This document shows, one piece after another, positions 52,718 to 62,018 of a stretch of 64,000 nt of DNA. The notes beneath the pieces are model-generated. The model saw only the letters and a list, made by a program, of their open reading frames with translations. It ran no database searches and had not been told where the DNA came from. Both the position numbers and the translations under genes were made by a program. How positions within the stretch are numbered: position 1 is the first letter of the stretch; each line of letters opens with the position of its first letter. This stretch comes from Pseudonocardiales bacterium (GTDB taxonomy: Bacteria > Actinomycetota > Actinomycetes > Mycobacteriales > QHCD01), in the NCBI GenBank assembly GCA_003244255.1, contig QHCD01000035.1:1-64000 (forward strand). The letters run 5' to 3'.

Positions 52718-52918
52718 GGCTCACCTCGGCGCGGGCGGTGCTGGTGGCATTCGCTTGAGGATGTCAGCCCCGCCGACCGACCCGTCGCGTTGTCCACAGC
52801 CCGCGCGGGCGTTTTCTCGCCGCCTCTTCAGCGCGTTCCCGCCGTGGCTGGCGCCGGACGGCGGAAGGGCGGCCCGCCAGCTGCGGACCGCCCTCTCTCC
52901 GGGTTACGTCGGTGGACG

Positions 52919-53071
52919 TCAGGCTTTGCCGAGGATCCGGTTCATCTTCGTGCCGCACACCGGGCAGGTGCCCTTCGCCATCCGCCTGCCGGACTCGCTG
53001 ACGCTGACCTCGCCGGAGAAGTCGCGCTTCTCCTTGCACTTGACGCAGTAGCCGTTGTAGGTCTCGGCCAC
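52919..53071 (-). CDS. DUF5679 small zinc-ribbon protein
   Basis: A 50-residue protein with YCVKCKEKRDF and CPVCGTKMNRILGKA, the two CxxC pairs of a zinc ribbon and the invariant end of DUF5679. Function is unknown. GTG at 53071 is preceded by GGGAGG at four bases. Confidence 0.85.
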   Translation of the reverse strand: MAETYNGYCVKCKEKRDFSGEVSVSESGRRMAKGTCPVCGTKMNRILGKA

Positions 53072-53422
53072 GGTGCCTCCCTCGGGTTCCCGGGAACCTG
53101 GCGGTCCCCATGCTGGTCCTGCTCCTGGTGTCGCTGCTCCTGGTGTCGCTGCTCGTTCGTGCTGGTCCTGCCGGAGGATCCGTTCGAGCCTTGGTCCGCA
53201 GGCGGGCTGCCATGCGGAAGCCCCGCGCAACGGTACCGGGGTTGCGTCCCTGCGTGTCCCGACGCCGTTCGATGACCACAGCACTCGCGGGCCAAACCCC
53301 ACCAAAGGCTATCGTTCTACTCAGAGCGCTGCTGGTCGCGTCGGACTGCTCGCCCTGACACCTCGCCGGAAGGGACCGGCTCGGCGTGCGGCGCGTCCCT
53401 GGGTTCGGTCGGCGCCCGCGTT
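53072..53422. other. Intergenic region of about 350 bases
   Basis: No gene is recognised between DUF5679 and the YgjP-like peptidase. It contains a perfect 14-bp palindrome (GGTTCCCGGGAACC, 53085-53098), a 15-bp tandem repeat at 53121-53150 and the reading-poor remainder. The palindrome lies just upstream of the DUF5679 ribosome site and could be an operator. Confidence 0.4.
53121..53150. repeat. 15-bp tandem duplication
   Basis: GCTCCTGGTGTCGCT occurs twice in direct succession within the intergenic region. Confidence 0.8.
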
Positions 53423-53428
53423 TAGGGT
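53423..53428 (+). promoter_or_regulatory. -10 box for leaderless YgjP-like peptidase transcript
   Basis: TAGGGT ends seven bases before the GTG at 53436. Confidence 0.45.
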
Positions 53429-53435
53429 GATCGAT

Positions 53436-54056
53436 GTGTCCGCCGCCCAACAGCAGCAGCTGGCTTTCGACCAGGTCGACGTCGGCATGGTCGGCGGGGA
53501 CGATGCTGTCGGGGGCGACGTCGACGTGCGGCGCAGCACCCGGCGGCGTCGCACGGTGACGGCCTACCGATCCGATGGACGCACGGTGGTGCTGATCCCC
53601 GCACGGTTCAGCGCCGCCGAGGAGCGCCGCTGGGTCGCGGACATGCTGGCCCGGCTGGCCGTCCGCGAACAACGGGCGACCCGCGGCGCGCGCGGCAGCG
53701 ATCCGGCGCTGGTCGCGCGGTCGCGGCTGCTCGCCGACCGGCACCTGGACGGTCGCGCGCGACCCGCGTCGGTGCGCTGGGTGGAGAACATGACGACGCG
53801 CTGGGCGTCGTGCACTCCTGCCGACGACGCGATCCGGGTGTCCACCCGGATGCGGGAGATGCCCGACTGGGTGCTGGATTACGTGCTCGTGCACGAGCTC
53901 GCGCACCTGTTGGAGGCCGGTCACGGCGAGCGGTTCTGGCGGCTGGTGGAGCGCTACCCGCGCACCGAGCGCGCCCGCGGCTACCTCGAAGGCGTCGCGG
54001 CGGCGGCCGGCTGGGACCCCGCCGCCGAGGATGACGTGCTGGCCGAGCCGGCGTGA
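53436..54056 (+). CDS. YgjP/M48-like metal-dependent hydrolase
   Basis: A 206-residue protein of the YgjP (DUF45) metallopeptidase group. The zinc motif HELAHLLEAGHGERFW (about 152-167) contains HExxH and the downstream H; VRWVENMTTRWASCTPADDAIRVS is the typical preceding region. The active form is probably cytoplasmic. GTG at 53436 fits the leaderless box; another GTG is three codons upstream. It runs into the next gene with a four-base gap. Confidence 0.85.
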   Translation: MSAAQQQQLAFDQVDVGMVGGDDAVGGDVDVRRSTRRRRTVTAYRSDGRTVVLIPARFSAAEERRWVADMLARLAVREQRATRGARGSDPALVARSRLLADRHLDGRARPASVRWVENMTTRWASCTPADDAIRVSTRMREMPDWVLDYVLVHELAHLLEAGHGERFWRLVERYPRTERARGYLEGVAAAAGWDPAAEDDVLAEPA

Positions 54057-54060
54057 GTGA

Positions 54061-54696
54061 GTGGCGGTGTCGCTGCCCGGGCCGCTGACGCGGGTCGCTG
54101 CGCTGCTGCTTGCCGGCCCGCGTGCCGGGCAGGCGTGCTCGCCGGGCGTTGATTCCGCCGCCTTCGCCGCCGCGATGGCAAGCGACGTCCTCGACGTCCT
54201 CGATGGGCTGTCCGGCGTCGACGCCGCCATTGCCGCGACCCGGGAGCGACTCGATGACGCGCGCGCGGCGAGCTGGCCGTCGACCCTCGTGGTCGAGGTC
54301 GACGCTGCGGACCCGCTCGGTGCGGCGATGCGGGAGCTCGCGGCCGCCGGCTATCGGCTCGCCGTGCTGGTGGCGCCCGACGTGCCGGACATCCCCGAGC
54401 TGGTGCTCGCCAAGCCGTTCAGCGCGCTCGGCAGCGCATCGGTCGCGCTGGCGCCGGCGCACGGCGGCGGGCTCGCCGCGCTCGGAGTCGCGCTGCCCGC
54501 CCCGGACTGGCTGCTCGAGGCGCACGTCGATCTGGGCACCGACGACGCCGTCGCCGTGCTGCAGGCGGCCGCGCCCCGCCGACGCGATGTGCGCGCCACC
54601 CTGCCGTGGCGCCGGCTGCGCGCCCCGGCCGACATCGCAGCGCTCGATCCCGGCCTGGAGGGCTGGGATGCGACCAGGGCGCTGCTGGGTCGTTAG
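54061..54696 (+). CDS. Hypothetical protein, weakly like DUF2064/CofC glycosyltransferase-A folds
   Basis: A 211-residue protein without membrane segments. VLVAPDVPDIPELVLAKPFSALGSASVALAPAHGGGLAALGVALP resembles the D-x-P...L...GGGxxxLG core of DUF2064/phospholactate guanylyltransferase-type nucleotidyltransferases, but the N-terminal nucleotide-binding motif is not clear, so it may be degenerate. It follows the YgjP gene and abuts the convergent zincin gene with no spare base. Confidence 0.5.
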   Translation: MAVSLPGPLTRVAALLLAGPRAGQACSPGVDSAAFAAAMASDVLDVLDGLSGVDAAIAATRERLDDARAASWPSTLVVEVDAADPLGAAMRELAAAGYRLAVLVAPDVPDIPELVLAKPFSALGSASVALAPAHGGGLAALGVALPAPDWLLEAHVDLGTDDAVAVLQAAAPRRRDVRATLPWRRLRAPADIAALDPGLEGWDATRALLGR

Positions 54697-56046
54697 CTAT
54701 CGCCCGGCCGCACCCTCGTCTGGGCCCTCATTCGGTTCCGCGTCTGGGTCCACGTCAGGGCCGTGCGTCGACATGCCTTCGATCGACAGCGCCGTCTCGG
54801 TCGCGAACCGCTCGGGATCATCGAGGTCGTCGGCCGTGGGCAGCAGGTCGGGGTGCGCCCAGACGGCGTCGCGGCCGGCCGTACCGCGGTGTCGGGTCAG
54901 CGCCTGCCAGAGCGCCGCGGCGTCGCGTAGCCGCCGCGGTCGCAGCTCGAGGCCCACCAGGGTCGCGAACGTCTGCTCGGCCGGGCCGCCGGCGGCCCGC
55001 CTGCGGCGCAGGGTCTCGCGCAACGCCCCCGCACCGGGCAGCCGGCCGCTCGCGGCGTCGTCGACGACGGCGTCGACCCAGCCTTCGATCAGGGCCAGCA
55101 GCGTCTCGAGCCGCCGCAGCGCCTGCCGTTGTTCGGGGGACTCCTCGGGGCCGAACATGCCGCCGGTGAGCGCCCGCTGCATGCTCTGCGGATCGCTCGG
55201 GTCGATCTCGGTCATCGCACGTTCGATCGCGCTGGTATCGACGCTGATACCGCGGGCATAGGCGTCGACGGTGTCGAGCAACCGCTGGCGCAGCCACGGA
55301 TGCGCCCCGAACAGCCGCTGGTGGGCTGCTTCGCGCAGCGCGAGGAAGAGCCGCACCTCCTCATCCGGGCGCTCCAGCCCGGCGCCGAAGGCGGCGACGT
55401 TCTCCGGCAGCAGCACGGCCGCGCCGGCCGGCGCCAGCGGCAGGCCGATGTCGGTGCTCGATACCACCTCGGCGGCAAGGCTCGCGATTGCCTGCCCGAC
55501 CTGCGCGCCGAACATCAGGCCACCGATCGAGCTCATTGCGCCCATCAGCGCACCAGCCTGGCTGCGCGCCTCCTCCGGCACCGCCGTCCCCATCGCTGCG
55601 ACGACGCGCGCGGCCACCGGGTCGCACAGTGTCGACCAGACCGGCAGCGTGCGCTCGACCCACTCCACCCGAGACCAGGCCTCGGCGTGCGCGAGCCCGG
55701 ACGGCAGGTCGGTCACCGGATCGAGCCACATGTCGGCCAGCCGCAACGACTCGACGACGGCGAGCCGCTCGGCACTGCCCAGCGGCCGATCGGTGCCGAC
55801 GAGCGCCGAGAGCGCGGTCTGGCGAGCCAGGTCCCAGTTCACCGGCCCACCCTGCCAGGACAGCAGCTTGGAGATCTCGGCGAACAGCGGGATCTTCCCG
55901 GCTGCCTCCTCGGACAGCCCGAACGGCCCCCCGCCGGGGCCACCGGTCGGGACGGGCTGGTGATGGGCGCTGGTGTCGGCGCCGGTATCAGGATCGCCGT
56001 CGCCGTCGTCGTCTGCGGGTCGGAAGCCGAACGGGGCGCCGGTCAT
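54697..56046 (-). CDS. Zincin-like metallopeptidase family (TIGR03624-type)
   Basis: A 449-residue protein of the actinobacterial zinc-dependent metalloprotease family often labelled putative hydrolase. It has the core VNWDLARQTALSAL, AMSSIGGLMFGAQVGQAIASLA, LREAAHQRLFGAHPWLR and GMFGPEESPEQ. The family's putative zinc region reads REAAHQRLF, not a strict HExxH, so catalysis is uncertain. Acidic, Gly/Pro-rich ends suggest disordered termini. It matches Rv3195 by synteny with the PDZ and UPF0182 genes. ATG at 56046. Confidence 0.82.
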   Translation of the reverse strand: MTGAPFGFRPADDDGDGDPDTGADTSAHHQPVPTGGPGGGPFGLSEEAAGKIPLFAEISKLLSWQGGPVNWDLARQTALSALVGTDRPLGSAERLAVVESLRLADMWLDPVTDLPSGLAHAEAWSRVEWVERTLPVWSTLCDPVAARVVAAMGTAVPEEARSQAGALMGAMSSIGGLMFGAQVGQAIASLAAEVVSSTDIGLPLAPAGAAVLLPENVAAFGAGLERPDEEVRLFLALREAAHQRLFGAHPWLRQRLLDTVDAYARGISVDTSAIERAMTEIDPSDPQSMQRALTGGMFGPEESPEQRQALRRLETLLALIEGWVDAVVDDAASGRLPGAGALRETLRRRRAAGGPAEQTFATLVGLELRPRRLRDAAALWQALTRHRGTAGRDAVWAHPDLLPTADDLDDPERFATETALSIEGMSTHGPDVDPDAEPNEGPDEGAAGR

Positions 56047-56110
56047 CGGGTGCGTCGTGACGGTGACATGCTCCTCACGGTAACGCGAGAAGAGCTAGGG
56101 AGGTCGGCGC

Positions 56111-57199
56111 GTGGCGCGAGCGGGTACCCGCGTACGCCGAAGGCTGAACGCGCCGTCGGGCGGCCCGCCGCTGGTGGTCGCGGTCACCGGCGCCGGGCGC
56201 GGCATCGGCGCCGACGTCGCGATCCGACTGGCCGGCATGCCAGGGATGTCGGTCGTCGGTGTCGACGACGTCGTGGCTGCCGAGGCCGGTGCCGCGGTGA
56301 TCGCGTGGCGCCAGGTCAACCCGGGCACCCCCGCCGTCGTGGAGGCGTTCGCCGGCGCCGACGCCGTCGTGCACCTGGCGCTCGACCTTGCACCGCAGGT
56401 CGACCGGGCGGCACAACGGCGGCTGAACGCGACCGCGGCGCGGGCGACTGTGACGGCGTCGTCGGCAGCGGGCGTGCGTCGGCTGGTGCTGGTCACCAGC
56501 GCGATGGTCTACGGCGCCCGAGCTGACAACCCGGTGCCGATCGACGACAACGCGCCGCTGCGCGCCGTCCCCGAGGCGAGCGTGCTGGGCGACCTGTTAG
56601 AGATCGAAGCGCTGGCGCGGACCTCGGCGAAGACCTATCGCGGACTTGCGGTCACCGTGCTGCGCCCCGCGATCGTGCTCGGCCCGGGCGCACGGTCGGC
56701 GGCGGCGGCGCAGTTCGACGCGCCCCGCCTGCTGCGGATCCGGGGCCACGCCACCAAATGGCAGTTCTGCCACGTCGACGACCTGGCCTCGGCCATCGCC
56801 GTCGCCGTCGCTGGCGGCATCGACGGCGCGGCGAACGTCGCGAGCCCCGGCTGGCTTGAGCAGGCCGACGTCGAACGGATCGCCGGGCGGTCGAGCATCG
56901 AGCTGCCGGCCCGGATCGCGACCGCGACGGCGGAACGGCTGCACCGGCTCGCGCTCACGCCGGCCCTGCCGAGCGAGCTGGACTACCTCATGCACCCGTG
57001 GGTTGTCGATCCCGCGCGGCTGCGCGCGGCGGGGTGGTCGCCGAGCCGCACCAACGCCGACGCCCTCGCCGATTACGTCGGTAGCCGCGACCGGCACAGC
57101 TACGGCGGCCTTGCGACGCGGGGCGCGGCCGCGGGCGCCACCGTCGCGCTGATCGGTACCGCGGCCCTGGTGCGCCGGGCCCGACGGCGCCGGAGCTGA
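56111..57199 (+). CDS. NAD-dependent epimerase/dehydratase-family protein
   Basis: A 362-residue extended short-chain dehydrogenase-like protein. The nucleotide-binding loop is VAVTGAGRGIGADVA (about 22-36), DAVVHLALDL follows, and LVTSAMVYGARADN carries the Ser-Tyr pair, but the Tyr-x3-Lys lysine is not in place, so it may bind NAD(P) without classic activity. A C-terminal hydrophobic stretch (GATVALIGTAALV) with an Arg-rich end suggests peripheral membrane attachment. It is divergent from the zincin gene. Confidence 0.75.
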   Translation: MARAGTRVRRRLNAPSGGPPLVVAVTGAGRGIGADVAIRLAGMPGMSVVGVDDVVAAEAGAAVIAWRQVNPGTPAVVEAFAGADAVVHLALDLAPQVDRAAQRRLNATAARATVTASSAAGVRRLVLVTSAMVYGARADNPVPIDDNAPLRAVPEASVLGDLLEIEALARTSAKTYRGLAVTVLRPAIVLGPGARSAAAAQFDAPRLLRIRGHATKWQFCHVDDLASAIAVAVAGGIDGAANVASPGWLEQADVERIAGRSSIELPARIATATAERLHRLALTPALPSELDYLMHPWVVDPARLRAAGWSPSRTNADALADYVGSRDRHSYGGLATRGAAAGATVALIGTAALVRRARRRRS

Positions 57200-57299
57200 C
57201 CGCCCGATCCGCCGCACCGGCTCGCCGCGCGTCGCGGCCAGGCCGCGGCGGCGTCGCGCCGTACCGTGAACGCTGTCCGCAACGCCGCTGGGGGTGTGG

Positions 57300-57551
57300 G
57301 TGTCCGTACTGATCTGGCTGGTGCCGGTCGTCCTCGTCGCCGTGGCCGCTGCCGGGTGGACGGCGTGGATGGCGCGGCCGCGGCCGCCGGCGGACCTGTT
57401 CGACAGCGTCGATGCACACCGGCGGTTCGTTGCCGCGCTGGAGCGCGCCCGCCCGGTCGCCACCGCGCCCCCGGCGGCGCGGCCGTCGGACCAGCCATCC
57501 GAGCGGGCGTCGGGTACCGACCGCTCCAGCGGCGGCGGACCCGCTGCCTGA
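57300..57551 (+). CDS. Small membrane protein
   Basis: An 83-residue protein with one N-terminal helix (LIWLVPVVLVAVAAAGWTAWMA) and a Pro/Ala/Ser-rich cytoplasmic tail, with DLFDSVDAHRRFVAALERARP after the helix. No family recognised. Two GTGs (57294, 57300) are possible starts. Confidence 0.55.
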   Translation: MSVLIWLVPVVLVAVAAAGWTAWMARPRPPADLFDSVDAHRRFVAALERARPVATAPPAARPSDQPSERASGTDRSSGGGPAA

Positions 57552-57574
57552 GTCGGCAATCAGGTTGGCTGGAT

Positions 57575-57580
57575 TAGGCT
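57575..57580 (+). promoter_or_regulatory. -10 box for leaderless Lon-like protease transcript
   Basis: TAGGCT ends six bases before the GTG at 57587. Confidence 0.4.
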
Positions 57581-57586
57581 GAAGCG

Positions 57587-58603
57587 GTGAGCCGGCGGAC
57601 CGTGACCTTGGTGCTGGGCCTCGTGCTCGTGATCGCCGGCGCCGCCATCGGTGCGCTGATGCCGGTGCAGTACGTGTCGCTCGGCCCGGGCCCGACGTTC
57701 AACACCCTCGGCCGCATCAAGGGCCGGCCGATCATCCAGGTCGCCGGTCGCGCCACGAACCACACCACCGGCAACCTCAACCTTACGACGGTGTCGGTGC
57801 TCGACCAGCTCGACATCTTCTCCGCCCTGCGCGGCTGGGTCGAGGCCGATCATCAGGTGGTGCCGCGCGAGGTCTTCTTCCCGCCCGGCCAGACCACGAC
57901 GCAGGCCAACCGGCAGCAGCACAACGAGTACGTGAGCTCGCAGAACTCGGCGGTGGCGGCGGCGCTACGCCAGCTCGGCTATCCGCTCAAGGTCGTCGTC
58001 ACGTCGGTGCCGAAGGGCTCGCCGTCGATGAAGAAGCTCCGGGTCGACGACGTCGTCAGCAGCGTCGACGGCACTGCCGTCACCGCTCCGGACGGCCTGC
58101 AGAAGGCGGTGCGGACCCACCACCCGGGCGATGTGCTCACCGTCGGCTACTCCCGGCTCGGCAAGCCCGGCTCGGTGCGGGTGGTCGCCGGCTCCAACAA
58201 GGGCACGGCGGTTCTCGGCATCACCATCGCACTGCAGCGCGCCGCGCCGTTCGACGTGTCAATCCAGGCCCCGACCGACATCGGCGGGCCGTCCGGCGGG
58301 CTGATGTTCGCGCTCGCGATCATGGACTCGGTGGGGCCGACCGACCTGACCGGCGGCAGGTTCATCGCCGGCACGGGAACGATCGACAACAACGGCAAGG
58401 TCGGCGAGATCGGCGGCATACCGCTGAAGATGCTCGCTGCCCGAGGTGCGGGCGCCGTGGCCTTCCTCGTCCCCGCCGCCAACTGCTCCGAGGCGCAGAG
58501 CCACCATCCCGCCGGACTGCGGTTGATCAGGGTCGGCACGCTCGCTGGCGCCATCTCGGCGCTGCGGGAGCTGCGATCCGGGAGCGCGACACCGTCGTGC
58601 TGA
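57587..58603 (+). CDS. PDZ-domain Lon-like (S16) membrane protease
   Basis: A 338-residue protein: N-terminal membrane helix (about 6-27), a PDZ domain (about 130-215, VVVTSVPKGSPSMKKLRVDDVVSSVDGTAV) and a Lon-type proteolytic domain. The Ser-Lys dyad is visible as GGPSGGLMFALA (about 242-253) and VGEIGGIPLKMLAAR (about 280). It lacks an ATPase domain, so it is ATP-independent and faces outside. From memory it is Rv3194c, always next to UPF0182 as here. Confidence 0.9.
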   Translation: MSRRTVTLVLGLVLVIAGAAIGALMPVQYVSLGPGPTFNTLGRIKGRPIIQVAGRATNHTTGNLNLTTVSVLDQLDIFSALRGWVEADHQVVPREVFFPPGQTTTQANRQQHNEYVSSQNSAVAAALRQLGYPLKVVVTSVPKGSPSMKKLRVDDVVSSVDGTAVTAPDGLQKAVRTHHPGDVLTVGYSRLGKPGSVRVVAGSNKGTAVLGITIALQRAAPFDVSIQAPTDIGGPSGGLMFALAIMDSVGPTDLTGGRFIAGTGTIDNNGKVGEIGGIPLKMLAARGAGAVAFLVPAANCSEAQSHHPAGLRLIRVGTLAGAISALRELRSGSATPSC

Positions 58604-58619
58604 TCGAGAGGGTCTGCCT

Positions 58620-61544
58620 GTGACGTCGAGACCGCCGATGCCCATCCCTGCACTGTCCCGGCGCGCGCGGATCGTGCTGGTGGCGATCGTCGTCGTCATC
58701 GTGCTGCTCATCCTGGTCGGCAGCATGAGTTCGCTGTTCGTCGACTGGAAGTGGTACGACTCGATCGGGCGCGGCGACGTGTTCTCGACGGTGCTCGGGA
58801 CGCGGGTGCTGCTGTTCTTCACCTTCGGCGTGCTGATGGCGGTGGTGCTCGGCGCCAACCTCGTCATCGCCTACCGTTCCCGGCCGACGTTCCATCCGAT
58901 GTCGCAGGAGCAGGCCAGCCTGGAGCGGTATCGCACGGCCATCGAGCCGAGGCGCCGGCTCGCTCTCGTCGTCGCCTGCGTGGTCATCGGGTTGTTGACC
59001 GCGGTGGCGGCACAGGCTCGGTGGCAGACCTGGCTGCTGTTCTTCAATCGCACGCCGTTCCACGTGCGGGATCCGCAGTTCCACAAGGACATCTCGTTCT
59101 ACGCGTTCACCTATCCCTTCGAGCGCATGATCTTGTCCTACCTCTTTGTCGCGGTATTCCTCTCCCTGCTCGGGGCGATCGCGCTGCATTATCTCTTCGG
59201 CGGCCTGCGGGTGCAGGGGCCCGGGGAGAAGGTGACCCGCGCGGCGCGTGCGCACCTCTCGGTGCTGCTCGGCGTATTCGTGCTGCTGAAGGTCATCGCC
59301 TATTACCTCGACCGCTTCGGTGTGCTCTTCTCCGGCCGTGGCGGAATCACCGGCGCCTCGTACACCGACGTCAACGCCACCCTTCCGGCGAAGGCGATCC
59401 TGTTCTTCGTCGCGTTGATCTGCGCGATCGCGTTCATCGCCAACGTCGTGTTCCGGAACTTCGCGCTGCCAGCCATCGCGCTGGTACTGCTGGTGCTCTC
59501 CAGCGTGCTGATCGGCGGGGCCTACCCCGCGATCGTCCAGCAGTTCAGTGTCCGGCCGAACGCGAACGAGAAGGAACGCCCGTACATCGAGCGCAACATC
59601 CTGGCAACCCGGGGCGCGTTCGGCATCGGAAACGTCAAGTACCAGCTGTACAACGCGACAACCAGCACGGCATCGGCCGAGCAGCACAAGATCTCCGCCG
59701 ACGCCGGCACGATCCCGAACGCCCGGCTGCTCGACCCGAACGTGCTGGCGCCGACGTTCGACCAGCTGCAACGTATCCGTAATTACTACAGCTTCAGCGA
59801 CAAGCTCGACATCGACCGCTACACCGTCGGCGGCAAGACGCAGGATTACGTCGTCGGTGTGCGTGAGCTGGACCCGTCCAAGCTCGCCAGCAACCAGACG
59901 AACTGGATCAATAAGCACCTAGTGTATACCCACGGTAACGGATTCGTGGCGGCGCCCGCAAACACCGTCAATCAGGGCGCGCCGCAGTTCACGACGTACG
60001 ACCTGCCGAACCGGTCGACCGTCTCTAGCATGCTCCCGAAGCAGCCGCGGATCTATTTCGGTGAGCTCTTCGGCGACGACTACGCGATCGTCGGCAAGAA
60101 CGCCGCACAGGGCAACGTCGAGGTCGACTATCAGGCCAACAACGGGACCGACGTCAAGACCGCGTATACCGGCACCGGCGGCGTGAAGCTGGGCGGCCTG
60201 GTCAACCGGCTCGCCTTCGCGATCAAGTACCGCGAGCGGAACATCCTGCTCTCCAGCCGCATCTCGAGCGATTCGAAGATCCTCTTCGTGCGCGACCCAC
60301 GCGACCGGGTGCGGAAGGCCGCGCCGTTCCTGCAGGTCGACGGCGATCCGTATCCCGCCGTCGTGAACGGCCGCATCGTGTGGATCGTGGACGGATACAC
60401 GACCAGCGACGGCTACCCGTACTCGGAGCGGCAGACCCTCGGCGACCTGACCAAGGATTCGCTGACCGGCCGCGGCACCAGCCGCCAGCCGCAGCAGCAG
60501 TTCAACTACATCCGCAACTCGGTCAAGGCCACCGTCGACGCCTACGACGGCACGGTCACGCTCTACCAGTTCGACAAGGTCGATCCGGTCCTGCAGACGT
60601 GGATGAAGATCTTCCCGAAGCTGATCAAGCCAGAATCGGCGATCAGCCCGGCGCTGCGAGCGCACTTCCGCTATCCCGAGGACCTGTTCAAGGTCCAGCG
60701 CGATCTGATCGCCAGCTACCACGTGAGCGACCCGGTGCAGTTCTTCAACTCGCAGAACTTCTGGCAGGTCCCCACCGACCCGACGGCGTTCGGCCCAACC
60801 GGCCAGGCTCAGCCCCAGCCGCCGTACTTCCTGCTCGCGCAGGGTGTGAACCAGACGCAACCGACCTTCCAGCTGACCACCGCGCTCACGGCGCTGAACC
60901 GACCCAACATGGCGGCGTACGTCAGCGTGTCGAGCGATCCGGGAACGTACGGCAAGATCCAAGTTCTCGAGTTACCAGGGGACAGCTCTGTCTCCGGCCC
61001 GGTGCAGGCGCAGTCGCAGTTCACCTCGAACACCGACGTCGCTTCCAGCATCAAGCTGCTGCAGGGCGGTAATAGTGAGGTGATCTTCGGCAACCTGCTG
61101 ACCCTGCCGGTCGCGGGCGGCCTGCTCTACGTCGAGCCGCTCTACGTGCAGGGCCAGGGGGTTGCGTATCCCCTGCTGCGTAAGGTGTTGGTGCTCTTCG
61201 GTGCGAACGTCGGATACGACAACACGCTGCCGCTCGCGCTGACGGACATGTTCGCCTCGCCCGGCGGCCAGACCAATCCTCCTGGCGGCGGGACGAACCC
61301 GCCGCCGTCCAGCACACCGCCGTCGACCGGGCCGCCGTCCAGCAGCGCGCCGCCGCCTGGTGGCGGCACGCCGAGCGTGGCCGCCGCCGTCGCCGACATC
61401 CAGGCCGCGCTCGCCCACCTGAAACTGGCGACCCAGCGGGGTGACTTCGAAGGCATCGGTGCGGCACAGAAGGAGCTCGCGGCGGCGATCGCGGAGTTCC
61501 AGGCGGCGACCGGCCGCTCACCGACGGCGACGCCGACCGGGTAA
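58620..61544 (+). CDS. UPF0182 large membrane protein
   Basis: A 974-residue protein with seven N-terminal transmembrane segments (about 1-320) and a large extracytoplasmic domain. Recognisable family regions include SLFVDWKWYDSIGRGDVF, RNNYSFSDKLDIDRYTVGG-like RNYYSFSDKLDIDRY, IYFGELFGDDYAIVG and YRYPEDLFKVQRDL-like FRYPEDLFKVQRDL. The tail (about 880-974) is Pro/Gly/Ser-rich and ends in a short coiled helix. Function is unknown. It begins with GTG at 58620, 16 bases after the Lon-like gene. Confidence 0.93.
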   Translation: MTSRPPMPIPALSRRARIVLVAIVVVIVLLILVGSMSSLFVDWKWYDSIGRGDVFSTVLGTRVLLFFTFGVLMAVVLGANLVIAYRSRPTFHPMSQEQASLERYRTAIEPRRRLALVVACVVIGLLTAVAAQARWQTWLLFFNRTPFHVRDPQFHKDISFYAFTYPFERMILSYLFVAVFLSLLGAIALHYLFGGLRVQGPGEKVTRAARAHLSVLLGVFVLLKVIAYYLDRFGVLFSGRGGITGASYTDVNATLPAKAILFFVALICAIAFIANVVFRNFALPAIALVLLVLSSVLIGGAYPAIVQQFSVRPNANEKERPYIERNILATRGAFGIGNVKYQLYNATTSTASAEQHKISADAGTIPNARLLDPNVLAPTFDQLQRIRNYYSFSDKLDIDRYTVGGKTQDYVVGVRELDPSKLASNQTNWINKHLVYTHGNGFVAAPANTVNQGAPQFTTYDLPNRSTVSSMLPKQPRIYFGELFGDDYAIVGKNAAQGNVEVDYQANNGTDVKTAYTGTGGVKLGGLVNRLAFAIKYRERNILLSSRISSDSKILFVRDPRDRVRKAAPFLQVDGDPYPAVVNGRIVWIVDGYTTSDGYPYSERQTLGDLTKDSLTGRGTSRQPQQQFNYIRNSVKATVDAYDGTVTLYQFDKVDPVLQTWMKIFPKLIKPESAISPALRAHFRYPEDLFKVQRDLIASYHVSDPVQFFNSQNFWQVPTDPTAFGPTGQAQPQPPYFLLAQGVNQTQPTFQLTTALTALNRPNMAAYVSVSSDPGTYGKIQVLELPGDSSVSGPVQAQSQFTSNTDVASSIKLLQGGNSEVIFGNLLTLPVAGGLLYVEPLYVQGQGVAYPLLRKVLVLFGANVGYDNTLPLALTDMFASPGGQTNPPGGGTNPPPSSTPPSTGPPSSSAPPPGGGTPSVAAAVADIQAALAHLKLATQRGDFEGIGAAQKELAAAIAEFQAATGRSPTATPTG

Positions 61545-61732
61545 AGCGTCCCCGCCGCCGAGCAAGCCGACACAGCCCGCGACGAACCCGTCGCGGCCGC
61601 GCCGCCCATACCCGCAGCCAGTAGAGCTGGTCCGGCCATGGACCGCCGCTGATGCACCGACCAGGTGTCGCGGATCGTTGGCCTGGAGGGTTTGCGGGCT
61701 GAGGACCGCTGTTTGTAGGATGGGTGCACCGA

Positions 61733-61806
61733 CGCGGGGTGGAGCAGCTCGGTAGCTCGCTGGGCTCATAACCCAGAGGTCGCAGGTTCAAATCCTGCCC
61801 CCGCTA
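61733..61806 (+). tRNA. Initiator tRNA-fMet (CAU)
   Basis: A complete cloverleaf of 74 nt: acceptor CGCGGGG/CCCCGCU with the 1-72 mismatch (C-U) and A73, D arm with AGCAGCTCGGTAGCT, anticodon stem CTGGG/CCCAG with three G-C pairs and CAT at 61767-61769, T arm GCAGGTTCAAATCCTGC. The unpaired 1-72 and the three G-C pairs identify an initiator. CCA is not encoded. Confidence 0.97.
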
Positions 61807-61862
61807 CAGAAGAAGTGCAGGTCAGGGGCGGTTCTCCGGGAGACCGGGAAGCCGCCCTTGAT

Positions 61863-61884
61863 CATTTGACCGTCATTTGACCGT
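61863..61884. repeat. 11-bp tandem direct repeat near the tRNA end
   Basis: CATTTGACCGT occurs twice in succession, 57 bases after the tRNA. Arm-type integrase binding sites often look like this. Confidence 0.6.
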
Positions 61885-62018
61885 GGACTCCGACGTCTGG
61901 ACCGGCACGGTGGAGCACCGGTTGGCACCGGAACGGTGTGTCGGCGGCCCGGGTGCAGAGGCCCCAAGCCCGCGTGGGCGCGAGGGGCGCGAGAAGCGGG
62001 ATGTGCGGTATCTGGCAA

